Positions 18,511-29,990 of a stretch of 64,000 bases of DNA are shown here, one piece after another. Numbering within the stretch: the stretch's first letter is position 1; every line of letters begins with the position of its first letter. Made by a program: the position numbers and the translations under genes. Source of the DNA: Chaenocephalus aceratus (lineage: Eukaryota; Chordata; Actinopteri; Perciformes; Channichthyidae). The notes under the pieces were generated by a model, which worked only from the letters and a program-made list of their open reading frames with translations, was not told the DNA's origin and did no database searches. The DNA lies in NCBI GenBank assembly GCA_023974075.1, contig CM043800.1, positions 11,616,894 through 11,680,893 on the forward strand, written 5' to 3'.

Positions 18511-20040
18511 TTTATATATCCATCCATCCATCCATCTTCTCCCGCTTATCCGTGGTCGGGTCGCGGGGGTAGCAGTTCCAGCAGAGAGCCCCAAACTTTC
18601 CTTTCCCTGGCCACATCAACCAGCTCTGACTGGGGGATCCCAAGGCGCTCCCAGGCCAGCGAAGAGATATAATCCCTCCACCTGGTCCTAGGTCTACCCC
18701 TTGGTCTCTTCCCAGAGAGGGGAGGTGCCCAGGTGGCATCCTTACTAGGTGCCCGAACCACCTCAACTGGCTCCTTTCGACGCGAAGGAGGAGCGGTTCA
18801 ACTCCGAGTCTCTCCCGGATGACTGAACTTCTCACCTTATCCCTAAGGGAGACGCCAGCCACCCTGCGGAGAAAACCCATCTCGGCCGCTTGTATCCGCA
18901 ATCTCATTCTTTCGGTCATGACCCATCCTTCATGACCATAGGTGAGGGTAGGAACAAAAATGGCCCGGTAGACAGAGAGCTTTGCCTTCTGGCTCAGCTC
19001 TCTTTTCGTCACAACGGTGCTGTAAAGCGACTGCAGTACCGCTCCCGCTGCTCCGATTCTCCGGCCCATCTCACGCTCCATTGTTCCCTCACTCGAGAAC
19101 AAGACCCCGAGATACTTGAACTCCTTCACTTGGGGTAAGGTCTCATTTCCTACTTGGAGAGGACAGTCCATTGGTTTCCTGCTGAGAACCATGGCCTCAG
19201 ATTTGGAGGTGCTGATCCTAATCCCAGCCGTGGAGTTGTTTGACTACCTCAGTGACCTCCCCACGGGAGATTGGTGTTGATCCCCTGTCATACTCCAGCT
19301 CTGCCTCTACCATAGAGGGCGGAGTTGTCGGGTTCAGGAGTTCCAATGGTTCAATCACAGGGAAACCCAAAAAGGTCCACCGGAGGTGTGAGTTGAAGGC
19401 CTCCTGAACTTGGGCCTCCTCCAGACGTTCCCAGTTCACCCGAACTGCACGTTTGGGCTTACCAGGTCTGTCCAGAGGCTTCCCCCGTCACTCGACCCAA
19501 CTCACCACCAGATGATGATCAGTTGACAGCTCCACCCCTCTCTTTACCCGAGTGTCCAAAACATACGGCCTCAGGTCCGTTAGCGAAATCGATCATGGAC
19601 CTTCTGCCTAGGGTGCTCTGGTACCACGTACACTTATGAGCATCCTTATGTTCGAATATGGTGTTTGTTATGGCTAATCCATGACTAGCACAGAAGTCCA
19701 GTAACAAACCACCACTCCGGTTCAGATCAGGGGGGCCGTTCCTCCCAATCACGCCCCTCCAAGTGTCTCCATCATTGCCCACATGTGCGTTGAAGTCTCC
19801 CAGCAAGATTAAAGAGTCCCCTTCAGGAGCCCCATACAGGACTCTTTCCAGGGTCTCCAAAAAGGCTGTCTACTCTGAACTGCTGTTGGGTGCATAAGCA
19901 CACACAACAGTCAGAGTTTTCCCCCCCATAACCCGCAGGCGTAGGGAGGCGACCCTCTCGTCCACTGGCGTAAACTCCAACAACGAAGCACCCAACCGGA
20001 GGCTTGTGAGTATCCCCACACCCGCCCACACCCGCCCACA
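18511..20040 (-). mobile_element. Rex3-like (RTE clade) LINE with RT core deleted
   Basis: Minus-strand element ending in a (TCCA)n-type 3' tail (CATCCATCCATCCATCTTCT at about 18520). It keeps endonuclease fragments (19860-19519), a linker (19439-19218) and the C-terminal domain (19192-18512). The reverse transcriptase core is missing. The 5' edge is at about 20040, where the next LINE begins. Confidence 0.85.
18512..19860 (-). pseudogene. Rex3-like ORF remnant (endonuclease plus C-terminal domain)
   Basis: Endonuclease motifs [20 protein letters not shown] and [16 protein letters not shown] are followed by the linker GEVTEVVKQLH. The frame then jumps directly to GIRISTSKSEAMVLSRK and the C-terminal part (KEFKYLGVLFSSEGTMEREM, LTYGHEGWVMTERMRLRIQA). 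Everything in between, including all RT catalytic motifs, is absent, so it cannot encode a working enzyme. Frameshifts are also present near the 3' end. Confidence 0.8.
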
Positions 20041-20086
20041 CTCTTTAGTGATCTGGAATCAACAACATAAACCAAAGGGCATCCTT

Positions 20087-22919
20087 GGAGGACATTTGAA
20101 CATCCGTAGCCTCAAACCTAAAGCTGATCAAGTCTATCATCTTCTTCATGATTCCAATTTAGATTTTCTCTGCCTATCAGAAACATGGCTTCATACCAAC
20201 TCTCCATCCGCTGCATTGCATGTGCCAGGCTATCAAACCTTTAGACAAGATCGATCTTACGGAAGAGGGGGTGGGGTCATGATTTATGTCAAAGACCATC
20301 TCAACTGTCATCAAATATGCTGGCCTTTTAACCATGATTTTGAATCCTTCCAATCCAAGACATTCCAAGGAATGTCTTGGATTCAAAATAATGCTGTCCC
20401 CTGAAATGTCATTTGTGCTCATTGTTGTTTATCGCCCACCATCTTCAAATAATGACTTCTACACCACACTCAAAAAACTTCTTAAAGCATGTGATTTCAA
20501 AACAGAAGTAATACTGCTTGGTGACCTGAATTGTAACTGGTTAGACAAGACAAGTAGGAAAGCCCTTAAGCAAATCACAGATAGTTTAGACTTAACACAA
20601 ATGACAGAAGGACCAACCAGAAAAAACTCATCCTCACAGACACAAATAGACTTCATATTATGTAATAAACCTGAGAGAGTGGATAAAACATTTAATTTCA
20701 TCACTGGACTATCTGACCACAACTTAATATTAATATCCAGAAAACTAACAAAGAAACGGTTCCACCACTCTTACAAACCTCTGGAACAACTAAGAATACC
20801 AAAAAATGAATTTGCAAACTTTGAGCAAGCTGTGCAACAGACTGACTGGGAAAGTATGCTAACTGGGAGCAGTGTAGAAACAGACAGCCAAATGTTTGCG
20901 ACCAAGCTACATGATTTAGTGCAGATGTTCTCCAGAAAAATGAAAAGTGGAAAAAACAAAAACAATGCACTTCCTTGGTTCAATACGGACATATTGAACT
21001 TGATGAAGGAAAGAGACTTTGCACTGAAAAGAGCACTGAAAACTAAATGAACTACTGACAGGCATAGGTTTACTTCATTACGTAACAAAGTAACTCAAAC
21101 AATCAGAAAGGCCAAAGCCAACTTCTTCATAACAATAATTAATGAGGCAAAAGGTAACACTAAAATAATTTGGGAACAGATTAAAACCTTACTGGGAATC
21201 AAGCACAGGCCAAAAAAGCAGCTAGAACTAAAAGAGAATGGTAATCTAGTGCAAGACCCAGAACAACTTGCCATAGCTTTTAAAACATATTTTATCAACT
21301 CTGTAGATGAGATTGCACAGAACTTCCCTTTGAGAGCAGAACATATTATCAAAGTCGAAGAAAGTAAGATGTCCTTTTGCATTCAACCCATATCGGAATT
21401 AAAAACCAAAGTAATTATTAATTCTCTTAAAACTTCGACAGCTAAGGACACATACGCTATGGATTCTACAATGCTTAAATCACTGCAAGATTACTTAGTC
21501 TGCCCTCTTACCCAAATCATCAATTCATCTGTATTACATGGGACATTCCCAAGTGCATGGAAGACTGCAATTGTAACCCCCATTTTCAAGTCAGGTGACC
21601 CTCTGAACATCAACAACTACCACCCAATTAGCATCTTACCTGTAGTATCCAAGGTGGCTGAGAAGTGGGTGTCAGAACAGCTTGTCTCCTTAAACAACAG
21701 TCCATTTCAACTTCATCCCATGCAATTTGGCTTCAGGGCAAATTATTCAACCGAAACAGCCAACTGCTTTTTTATAGAAAAGATCAAAGCAATGGTTGAC
21801 AAAGGAGGTGTTGTTGGTGCAGTATTTCTGGATTTACGCAAAGCCTTTGATACAGTCAACCATAAGGTCCTTCTGTCCAAACTGTCGGCTTTTAAGTGCT
21901 CTCCATTAACACTCAGTTGGATTGAATCATACCTTACTGGTAGGCGTCAGCATGTAATCGTCAATAATCTACTCTCTCCAGCTCTAGACTTAAGCACCGG
22001 AGTACCACAAGGTTCAATACTTGGTCCACTTCTTTTTTCCCTATATATTAATGACCCTGCCATCTGTCTGTCCTGATGTGGAAACACAGCTATATGCCGA
22101 TGACACTGTGATATATGTGCATGCCAACACAAAGCAAAAGGCTGCTGATAACTTTAGTTAGCTTTAGTGCTGATCACTAGCTGGCTACACCGCTCCTGTC
22201 TTCAGCTTAATGTCAACAAAACAGTTGGAATGTTTTTCACAAAAAGAAAATGCAACATTGTGTCAAATATAAGCATCTCAGGTGAACATATTAACATTGT
22301 GCCTCAGTTTAAGTACCATGGAATCATTATTGACTCTAATTTAACATTCAAAACACAAGTCAAAAAAGTGACCCAAAGAGTCAAGTTTAGCCTAGCAAAT
22401 TTTAAATACATAAGAAACACAATGACATTGAATTCTGCCAAATTATAAATGAATGCCATGATCATGTCACATCTTACATACTGTCTCACAAGCTGGGGGC
22501 AAACTAACAGCTCCACACTGAAGCCACTAGCAACCCTGTACAAACAAACCCTCAAAGTACTGGACGAGAAACCTAACCGCTCCCATCACTGTACCATCCT
22601 CAACAAGCATAACATCCTGAGTTGGGAAGATTTAATAAAGTATAGGAACATCATTCTGGTGTACAAAATCCTGCACAATACAGCCCCTCCACCTCTTAAC
22701 TAATTGGTTACTCAACGTAACAACACCAGACGGACCACTAGAAGCTCCACACGTGGCGACCTATCAGTCCCATTCAGGAAAAATACTTTTGGTCAGTCAT
22801 CATTCTCGGTCACAGCAATACAAAACTGGAATTCTCTACCCACTCAAATCAAAGACATACATACACATCCCACCTTCACAGCTCACTTACAAACATGGTT
22901 CACTGAGAACTACACCTGC
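20087..22919 (+). pseudogene. LINE ORF2 (endonuclease/reverse transcriptase) with frameshifts
   Basis: Endonuclease: LNIRSLKPKADQVYHLLHDS, LSETWLH, GRGGGVMIYVK, a disruption at 20340-20400, then VVYRPPSSNNDFY, VILLGDLNCNW and GLSDHNLIL. A stop occurs at 21048. RT (21249-22076): SGDPLNINNYHPISILPVVS, FLDLRKAFDTVNHKVLLSKL, STGVPQGSILGPLLFSLYIN, then a frame change before the catalytic LYADDTVIYVH (near 22090-22125). C-terminal pieces continue to 22919 (AIQNWNSLPTQIKDIH). At least four breaks make it inactive. Confidence 0.8.
20352..20383. repeat. Perfect 15-bp-arm palindrome with 2-bp spacer
   Basis: AATCCAAGACATTCC, AA, GGAATGTCTTGGATT. It sits at the frame break in the LINE endonuclease domain and probably arose as a small inverted duplication. 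Confidence 0.9.
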
Positions 22920-23588
22920 ACACACTAGTCTGTGTTGAGTATGGCGTGAGTGTTACATGTTGTGTTACATGTTGTGAACATGGATGTTGCCCCTCGTTTC
23001 TGTTATGTGATTGTGATGTGCTATATGTGACATGTACTGTTTATAGTAACATGTGTTGTTTATTGTTCTCTTTTATCCTCACACCGGTATCTACTTGTCT
23101 TTCCTCCTTTTTATTTTATTTTATATATTTTCTTATAACTAATGCTGTTGATATATTGTAATTTTAAAGGTGTCTATTACCATCTGGCCGGGGACAACAG
23201 CTGGAAATTAGCCATGTCGGCTAAAGCTGCACCATTTACTGTTTTTGTGACAGTTAATCGATGGGGACTGTCCACGACACTATACATAAATAAACTAAAC
23301 TAAAACTAATTTCCTGCGATCTTCTTCATGCAGTCAGTCAAAAATGAATATTAATACGGGACTATTTATAGGCAAATATGGGCGTTACGTGAAGCCTGCA
23401 AAGCTGTGCCGCATTTCAAGTTGATTGTGATTTATAAAAGGGAAACCGGCGTAGGACTGAGGGCGCAAGTCCTACGCCGGTACGCAGTATTTTATGAATC
23501 GGAAAATATCTGTGCATATTTATTTGCTTTGTCCTACGTAAGCAACCTCCCATGTGAATCCTACGCAAGGCTTTATAAATGAGGCCCC

Positions 23589-24611
23589 TGGTAATTATTA
23601 CTGTGAAATACATCATTCTTTAACAACCCTTCCAGATGTATTTATTCTCACAAGCCATAATTCAACATACATACTGCCACCTGGTTTTATTTTTGAATCT
23701 GTGTATATTACTTGGATACTCATTAAAACAAAAGTGATGCAGTTTTCTTCCACAGTGCACAAAGCCGTTCCCCTCACTTTGATAAATGGTTTACATGTGA
23801 CATATTGAAAGCAGCTGAAATGAAAAGAAGAGCGAGTCGTGCGCACATCTTGATCTCTATGGTCTTAAAATATTTCCAAATAACACAACAAATAGCCAAA
23901 AGCACAAAATGATGATTTTATCAAAACATTTTCCAGATGGCTGTGTTACGTAGGACAAAACCTCTCTCTCTCTCTAGTGTCCAGATTTGAATCTACATAA
24001 GCCATTCTGTCAATATGTTTGCACTGTACTGTAATAAAGCCAAGTCTGTGCCACAGGGAAAACATGGACCTGTTAATTCATTAGCCACACTTTGAAGTCC
24101 TTCTCACCTTACTCCTAAACTCCATCGATGGGTTTAGTTCAGCACTTGAGACGCAAATTAAAAGCAAAGACCTTGAGGCACGGGGGCCACCTGGTCCTGG
24201 CTCCACTGTAAACGTTTCATTAGCCAGATAATTATTCTATTCCCCACAGGCGTACAACTGCCTGAGGAATAAATGACCATGAGGCTGCAAACATGTACAG
24301 GTATACAATTACGACCTGTATGTGCAATACCACAATAAAGAATACATACATGCTTTTAGGTTATTTAATTTAAAAAGTAGTTTCCTATAAGTATTCAATA
24401 TGAAGGCCTTTTTTTTAAGAAGTTACATTTGCATTGTACAGCTGAATTTATTTAGTCAATTAGTAGTTCCAAAGGAGAGTGCTGTCACGCCATAGTATCT
24501 GAAAAGTAAAGTAACAGCTTCTCCAGTATGGGTGGACTTTCTTATAAACAGTCTAATATTTAAGAAAAACTATTCTGGATGCATTTTGATGCCAATTCAG
24601 CCCAATTAAAC
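23589..24611. other. Intergenic DNA, no gene recognised
   Basis: AT-rich sequence between two mobile-element blocks. Small open frames have no recognisable domain. Confidence 0.5.
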
Positions 24612-25211
24612 CATCAATCAATCAATGTTTATTTATATAGCCCAATATCACAAATGTTACATTTGTCTAAGTGGTCTTCACAGTGTGTACAGAATGTCAG
24701 TATGACAATACGACACCCTCTGTCCTTAGACCCTCACATCGTACAAGGAAAAACTTCCGAAGAAAACCCACAGTTTAAAGGGAAAAATGGGAGAAACCTC
24801 AGGGAGAGCAACAGAGGAGGGATCCCTCTCCCAGGACGGACAGACGTGCAATAGATGCCGTGTGTAAATTGAAATGATAATACATTTGCAACATAGGTAG
24901 TCCAAATGTTTGTAAATGCATGTGTGTATAATAGGAAGATGAATCCACGAGGATATCCATCCAGGACCGATGATCCAGGACCACAGCCACGACTCAAGAT
25001 CCAGGGCTCGCGATCCAGGACACAGGACCGCAGGATCATCCATGACTCCGGATCCCGGCGTATATAGACACCAAAGAGAAAGAGATTTGAGGAAGCTGGG
25101 TTAATCGGAACATGAGAGTACACAGGTATAGACAGAGAGAAGGAAGAAGTAAGATGTCCCCCGACAAACTAAGCCTATATCAGCAAAACTAGGGGCTGAA
25201 TCTAATCAGCC

Positions 25212-28096
25212 CTAACTATAAGCTTTATCAAAAAGGAAGGTCTTAAGAGCACTTTTAAAAACGGATAGGGTGTCTGCCGCTCGAACACAAACTGGAAGCT
25301 GATTCCACAAATGTGGAGCTTGATAAGAAAAGGCTCTGGCTCCCATTGTACTTTTAGAGACTCTAGGAACAACCAACAACCCTGCATTCTTGGAACGCAA
25401 TGCCCTAGTAGGACAGTAGGGTATAATGAGTTCTTTAAGGTAAGATGGCGCCTGCCCATTAAGGGCTTTGTAGGCGAGAAGAAGAATTTTAAATTCTATC
25501 CTATGTTCTATAGGGAGCCAGTGTAAGGCAGCCAGAACAGGAGTAATGTGGTCCCTTTTCCTAACTCTGGTTAGTACACGAGCCGCAGCATTTTGAATCA
25601 GCTGAAGCGACTTGACTGACTTCTTGGTACACCCTGATAATAAGGAGTTACAATAATCCAGTCTAGAAGTAACAAATGCATGGACTAGTTTCTCTGCATC
25701 GTTTTGAGGCAAGATATGCCTGACTTTTGCAATGTTACGTAGTTGGAAGTAGGTGGTCCTTGAAATTGATTTTATGTGGGCGTTAAAGGATAAATCCTGA
25801 TCAAATATAACACCAAGATTCCTTACAGTCTTACTGGAGGCCAAATTAATGCCATCCATAGTTAGTATATCTTTAGATAATTTGTTTCGTAGATTCTTTG
25901 GGCCAAGTACAATAACTTCAGTTTTGGTCGTGTTTAACATCAAAAAATGTAAGGTCATCCACGTTTTTAAGTCCTTAAGGCAGTCTTGAATTGTATTTAG
26001 ATGATTAATTTCATCAGGCTTGATTGATAAATATAGTTGAGCACCCTGTGGCACTCCATGGCTAACTTTGGTTTACGTGGAAGATTCATTGTTAACACGT
26101 ACAAACTGAGAGCGTTCAGATAGATAGGACCTAAACCAGCCTAAAGCAGTTCCCTGTATGCCAACTAAGTGCTCTAGTCTTTGCAATAGGATATCATGGT
26201 CGATAGTATCAAATGCAGCACTGAGATCGAGCAAAACAAGAATAGAGACAAGTCCCTTGTCTGAGGCTATTAGAAGGTCATTTGTGACTTTAACCAGCGC
26301 TGTCTCTGTGCTATGATGTGCTCTAAAGCCAGACTGAAAATCTTCAAATGAATAATTGTTTTTTAAGTAATCACACAGCTGTTTTGCGACCGCTTTCTCA
26401 AGAATTTTTGAGAGGAACGGAAGATTAGAAATAGGTCTATAGTTGGCTAAAACCTCTGGATCGAGGTTGTGCTTTTTAAGAAGCGGTTTTATCACTGCTA
26501 CTTTGAATGATTGTGGAACATAGCCTGATAATAAAGACATATTCATAATATTTAATAAAGAAGTGCTAATTAATGGAAAAACTTCCTTCAACAGCTTAGT
26601 TGGAATTGGGTCTAACATGCACGTTGATGGTTTAGAAGAGAGAATCATTGAATGTAATTGTTCAAGGTTTATGGCTGAAAAGCATTCTAGTTTACTATCT
26701 AGTGTAATATTAGAACTTAGGTTTCTGGGAGCTGTTGATAACACTATACTGGTCAAAGGCAAGAGGTCATTAATTTGTTTCTAAGAGTAACAATGTTATC
26801 GTTAAAAAAGCACATAAAATCATTACTACTGAGTGCTATGGGAACAGAAGGCTCAATGGAGCTGTGGCTCTCTGTCAGCCTGGCTACAGTGCTGAAAAGA
26901 AATCTTGCATTATTCTTATTCTCATCTATTAATGAAGAGTAGTAGGCCGCTCTCGCTTTACGCAGTGCTTTCTTATATTCATTGAGAGTAATATGCCAAA
27001 TTAAATGAGATTCTTCAAGTTTAGTGGAACACCATATCCTTTCAAGTTGTCTAGACTTTTGCTTTATTTTGCGGGTTTCGGCATTATGCCATGGAGCTAA
27101 TGTTGTTTTATTTTCTTCTTTTTCAAAGGAGCAACAGAGTCTAATTTTATTTGCAGCACTATCACCAACATGATAAATTTGGGGTGGTGTATATTTTGTA
27201 TACGTTTCCTCCCCTACATGCAGACATGCCATCGAGTTAAGTATTGGTGGAATCTCATCCTTAAATGTGGCTAGAGCACTAACAGATAGGTTTCTGCTGC
27301 AGGAGCTTTTGGCTAATGCTTTGTAGTCTAGTAATAGTACTTCAAAAGTTACTAAGAAATGGTCGGATAAAGCAGGATTAGGTTCGACTAATAGTTGCTT
27401 AATTTCAATACCATCTCGACAAGGTCGAGAGTGTGATTATAGCAGTGGGTTGGTTTATTTACACTCTGACAGAAACCAACAGAATCTAATATAGAGTTAA
27501 ATGCAACAGTAAGGCTATTTTTATCATCGTCAACATGAATATTAAAGTCACCTACGATAATTACTTTATCTGTTTTAAGAACCAAAGTTGATAAAAACTC
27601 AGAGAATTCTGATAAGAATTCTGAATAAGGACCTGGTGCACGATACACTGTAACAAATAAGATTGGCTGCAAAGTTTTCCAGTTTTTTTTCCAGTTTTCC
27701 ACTAAAAACGAGGCTTTCAAAGGAGGTATAATTTAATTTTGGTTTAGTATTGATAAGTAAACTTGAGTCAAAGATTGCCGCAACTCCACCTCCTCGGCCC
27801 GTGCATCGGGCAATATGAGTATTGATATGGCTAGGTGGAGTGACCTAATTTATGTTGACATATTCTTCACGTCTCAACCAAGTTTCAGTGAGACAGCATA
27901 TATCAATATTATAATCTGATATTAAATCATTTACCAATATTGCTTTAGATGCTAGAGATCTTATGTTTAAGAGACCACATTTAATCTTCCTGTTTTGTTG
28001 CACTGTAGTAGTTGTTACATGTACTTTTATTAGGTTATTATGTGTGACACCTCCATTAGGTTTTACCTTAAATTGTCCTTGGGCAGACACACACAC
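25212..28096 (-). pseudogene. L2 LINE ORF2, copy 2, active-site deletion
   Basis: Minus strand. Endonuclease pieces are at 28096-27388 (GLLNIRSLASKAILVNDL, LTETWLR, VYRAPGPYSEF, VIIVGDFNIH). The linker lies in 27232-26753. The RT is at 26762-26073 ([36 protein letters not shown]). At about 26041-26073 the frame jumps to [15 protein letters not shown], deleting the GVPQGS and YADD motifs. The C-terminal part from 26054 to 25212 is intact for 280 codons, including HWLPIEHRIEFKILLLAYKA and LWNQLPVCVRAADTLSVFKS. It cannot encode an active RT. Confidence 0.85.
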
Positions 28097-28305
28097 CGTT
28101 ATTATTGGGTATTTTATTGGGTTCGGGATTCCTATGGATGACTGCCTAGGAGAGAGCGCAGAGATGCGTGTAAGACTGCGACTCCGCCTCCTGGTCTCAA
28201 CTCCAGTTTGTCATGGATTAAGTCCACAAAGCCCTGAAATGTTTGCCGAAATTAGATCTGCACCTTCCAAAGTAGGATGAATGCCGTCTCTCTTAATCAG
28301 ACCAG

Positions 28306-29357
28306 GGTTGCGTTCCAATAGTCCATTTAGTTTAGGAACCTTCCTAACGGAGTGAAATGACCCGGAAGTACGTCACTGGCAGCCATGATAAGTGCCGTTC
28401 CAATTCTCCAAATGAAAGGAAAGGAGGTTTCAAAATGCCTTTATAACCTCCTTTAGCTTAGGAACCAATGGACCTCCCTTACCGAAAGGAGAAGAGAAAA
28501 TGCTGCCCCACAATGCATTGCAGCCGCAGCATTTGCCGTCACTCAACAGTCGGCCGTTCACGGAAACAACCGATTATGACGGAGAAATTATATCATGAAA
28601 GTTACGGTGCTTATTAAGCATTTTAAAACGTATGTGGTAAGTTGCCAAAGTGCTTTGTTTTGAACGTTCATCAGTATTATAATCAAAAAGAGAAATATGA
28701 ACGTTAGTTTTTACTGAAATGATCAAATAAAGTCAACATTTCACAGTCTTTACTGAGCTGTGTGGAGTTTGTTCAACTTTTAAAAGATGTTTGAATGGTG
28801 ATATACACAGTGATAGATGTTAAGGACTACCGTTTATAATAAATACATCTGTATTGATTTTAAGATATTTTCATAGTTCTACAATCATACGTATTGGGAT
28901 CATTTGTATTAATGTGGACCGGAGGGAGAGGGTGACGAGCATAAGTTTCACTTTCCTTTTTTATTTCAATTCCAACTTTGGTCATGAAGAATATGTTTCT
29001 CTGTTGTCCACGTTCATAAAGCAAAGCAGCAGCATCAGAGCACGGTGCAGAGTCTCTAGATGAGTTTGCCGTTCTTATTAAACATCCATGTTGTAGTCCG
29101 CTTTATAGAAAACTGTAGTTTCCATAGTTTCCCCACAGCAGCAGAAGCACATTCCTGACGTCCGCTGGCACATCATAAACACGTCAGATAGTGAAAGTGC
29201 ATTCGGATTCTCTAAAGTACCGCAGTCTCTTCTCCTAAGTCCTTTTGAATTCTCCTATCCACTATCCCTTAACCCCGTGACGTTTCACTCAGAGGTCAAG
29301 GAATAGGAGATAGGGTTAGAATTTAGGAGCTGATTTTTGGATAATCGGAACGCAACC
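28306..29357. mobile_element. Harbinger-like DNA element, 3-bp CAG target duplication
   Basis: TIR GGTTGCGTTCCAAT on the left and GGTTGCGTTCCGAT (reverse complement) on the right, flanked by CAG (28303-28305 and 29358-29360). LINE copy 1 provides the empty site (AGACCAGGTTTTCC). A 3-bp CWG duplication fits PIF/Harbinger. It is 1052 bp long with no transposase seen. Confidence 0.8.
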
Positions 29358-29452
29358 CAGGTTTTCCCCGAAAGGCTGTCCAATTATTTACGAAGCCCAC
29401 GTTGTTTGCTGGGCACCACCAAGACAACCAGCGCTGAAATGATGACATGCGG

Positions 29453-29929
29453 CTATTCATCACTGATCAGATTGGGGAGGGGACCAGAGAAGATTACGGT
29501 GTCCGACATTGTTTTAGCATAACTACATACCGACTCCACATTAAGTTTGGTGCATTCTGATTGGCGTAAACGAACATCATTACCACCGACGTGAATAACA
29601 ATCCTACTGTATTTACGTTTATTTTTAGCCAGCAGTTTAAGATGTGCCTCAACGTCGCCCGCTCTGGCCCCCGGAATGCATGTGACTGTGGAGGCTTCGG
29701 TCTCTAAATTCACGTGTCTCATAATAGAGCTACCAATAACCAGAGTTGGCTTCTCAGCGGGTGTCTCGCTGAGTGGGGAAAAGCTGTTAGATACGTGAAC
29801 AGGTTGGTGGGGACCTGCGGGTTTCGCGTTATGCCCCTTCTGAACAGTCACCCAGTCTCCCTGCTGCTCGGGAGTTGTCGGGGAACGGCTAAGAGGAGCT
29901 ACCTTTTGCCGGTCCGCACCGGCTAACAT
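29453..29929 (-). pseudogene. L2 LINE ORF1 with SGNH/GDSL esterase domain
   Basis: Minus-strand 158-codon stretch. It contains TLVIGSSIMRHVNLE (block I, catalytic Ser in GSSI) and SRIVIHVGGNDVRL (block III, GGND). The final D-x-x-H block is on the far side of the inserted Harbinger element (RDGIHPT, encoded near 28270-28300 and intact in copy 1 at 10579-10773). Esterase-type ORF1 proteins are known from CR1/L2 LINEs. Interrupted, so not functional here. Confidence 0.75.
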
Positions 29930-29990
29930 GGGCTTTACTGTAGCTGAGTTACTTTCTAAGATGCGGAGCCGGGCTTCTAAACATGTATTT

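Larger units (their letters stand above)
20041..23310 (+). mobile_element. Rex1/Babar-like LINE, nearly full ORF2, decayed
   Basis: Plus-strand LINE directly abutting the 5' end of the Rex3 copy. It carries an endonuclease, RT and C-terminal region and a 3' tail ATAAATAAACTAAACTAAAA (about 23285-23308). Family assignment rests on general motif resemblance and the tail; it is a Jockey-superfamily LINE in any case. Confidence 0.7.
18067..23588. mobile_element. TIR DNA element split by two LINEs
   Basis: GGGGCCTCATTTATAAA at 18067 is inverted at the right end (TTTATAAATGAGGCCCC ending 23588). Both arms share GCGTA/TACGC-rich subterminal DNA and TTTATAAA motifs. The interior is occupied by a Rex3 and a Rex1-like LINE. 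No transposase remains and no clean target duplication was seen, so the superfamily is left open. Confidence 0.65.
24612..29990 (-). mobile_element. L2-type LINE, copy 2, longer, with ORF1
   Basis: Same family as 6995-10811 with high identity throughout. It has the same 3' tail (CATCAATCAATCAATGTTTA) and extends further 5' to include the ORF1 esterase. It is interrupted by a Harbinger-like element at 28306-29357. Relative to copy 1 it lacks a block near 26041 that contains the RT active site, but it retains the segment that copy 1 lost near 8100. The 5' limit is approximate. Confidence 0.85.
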
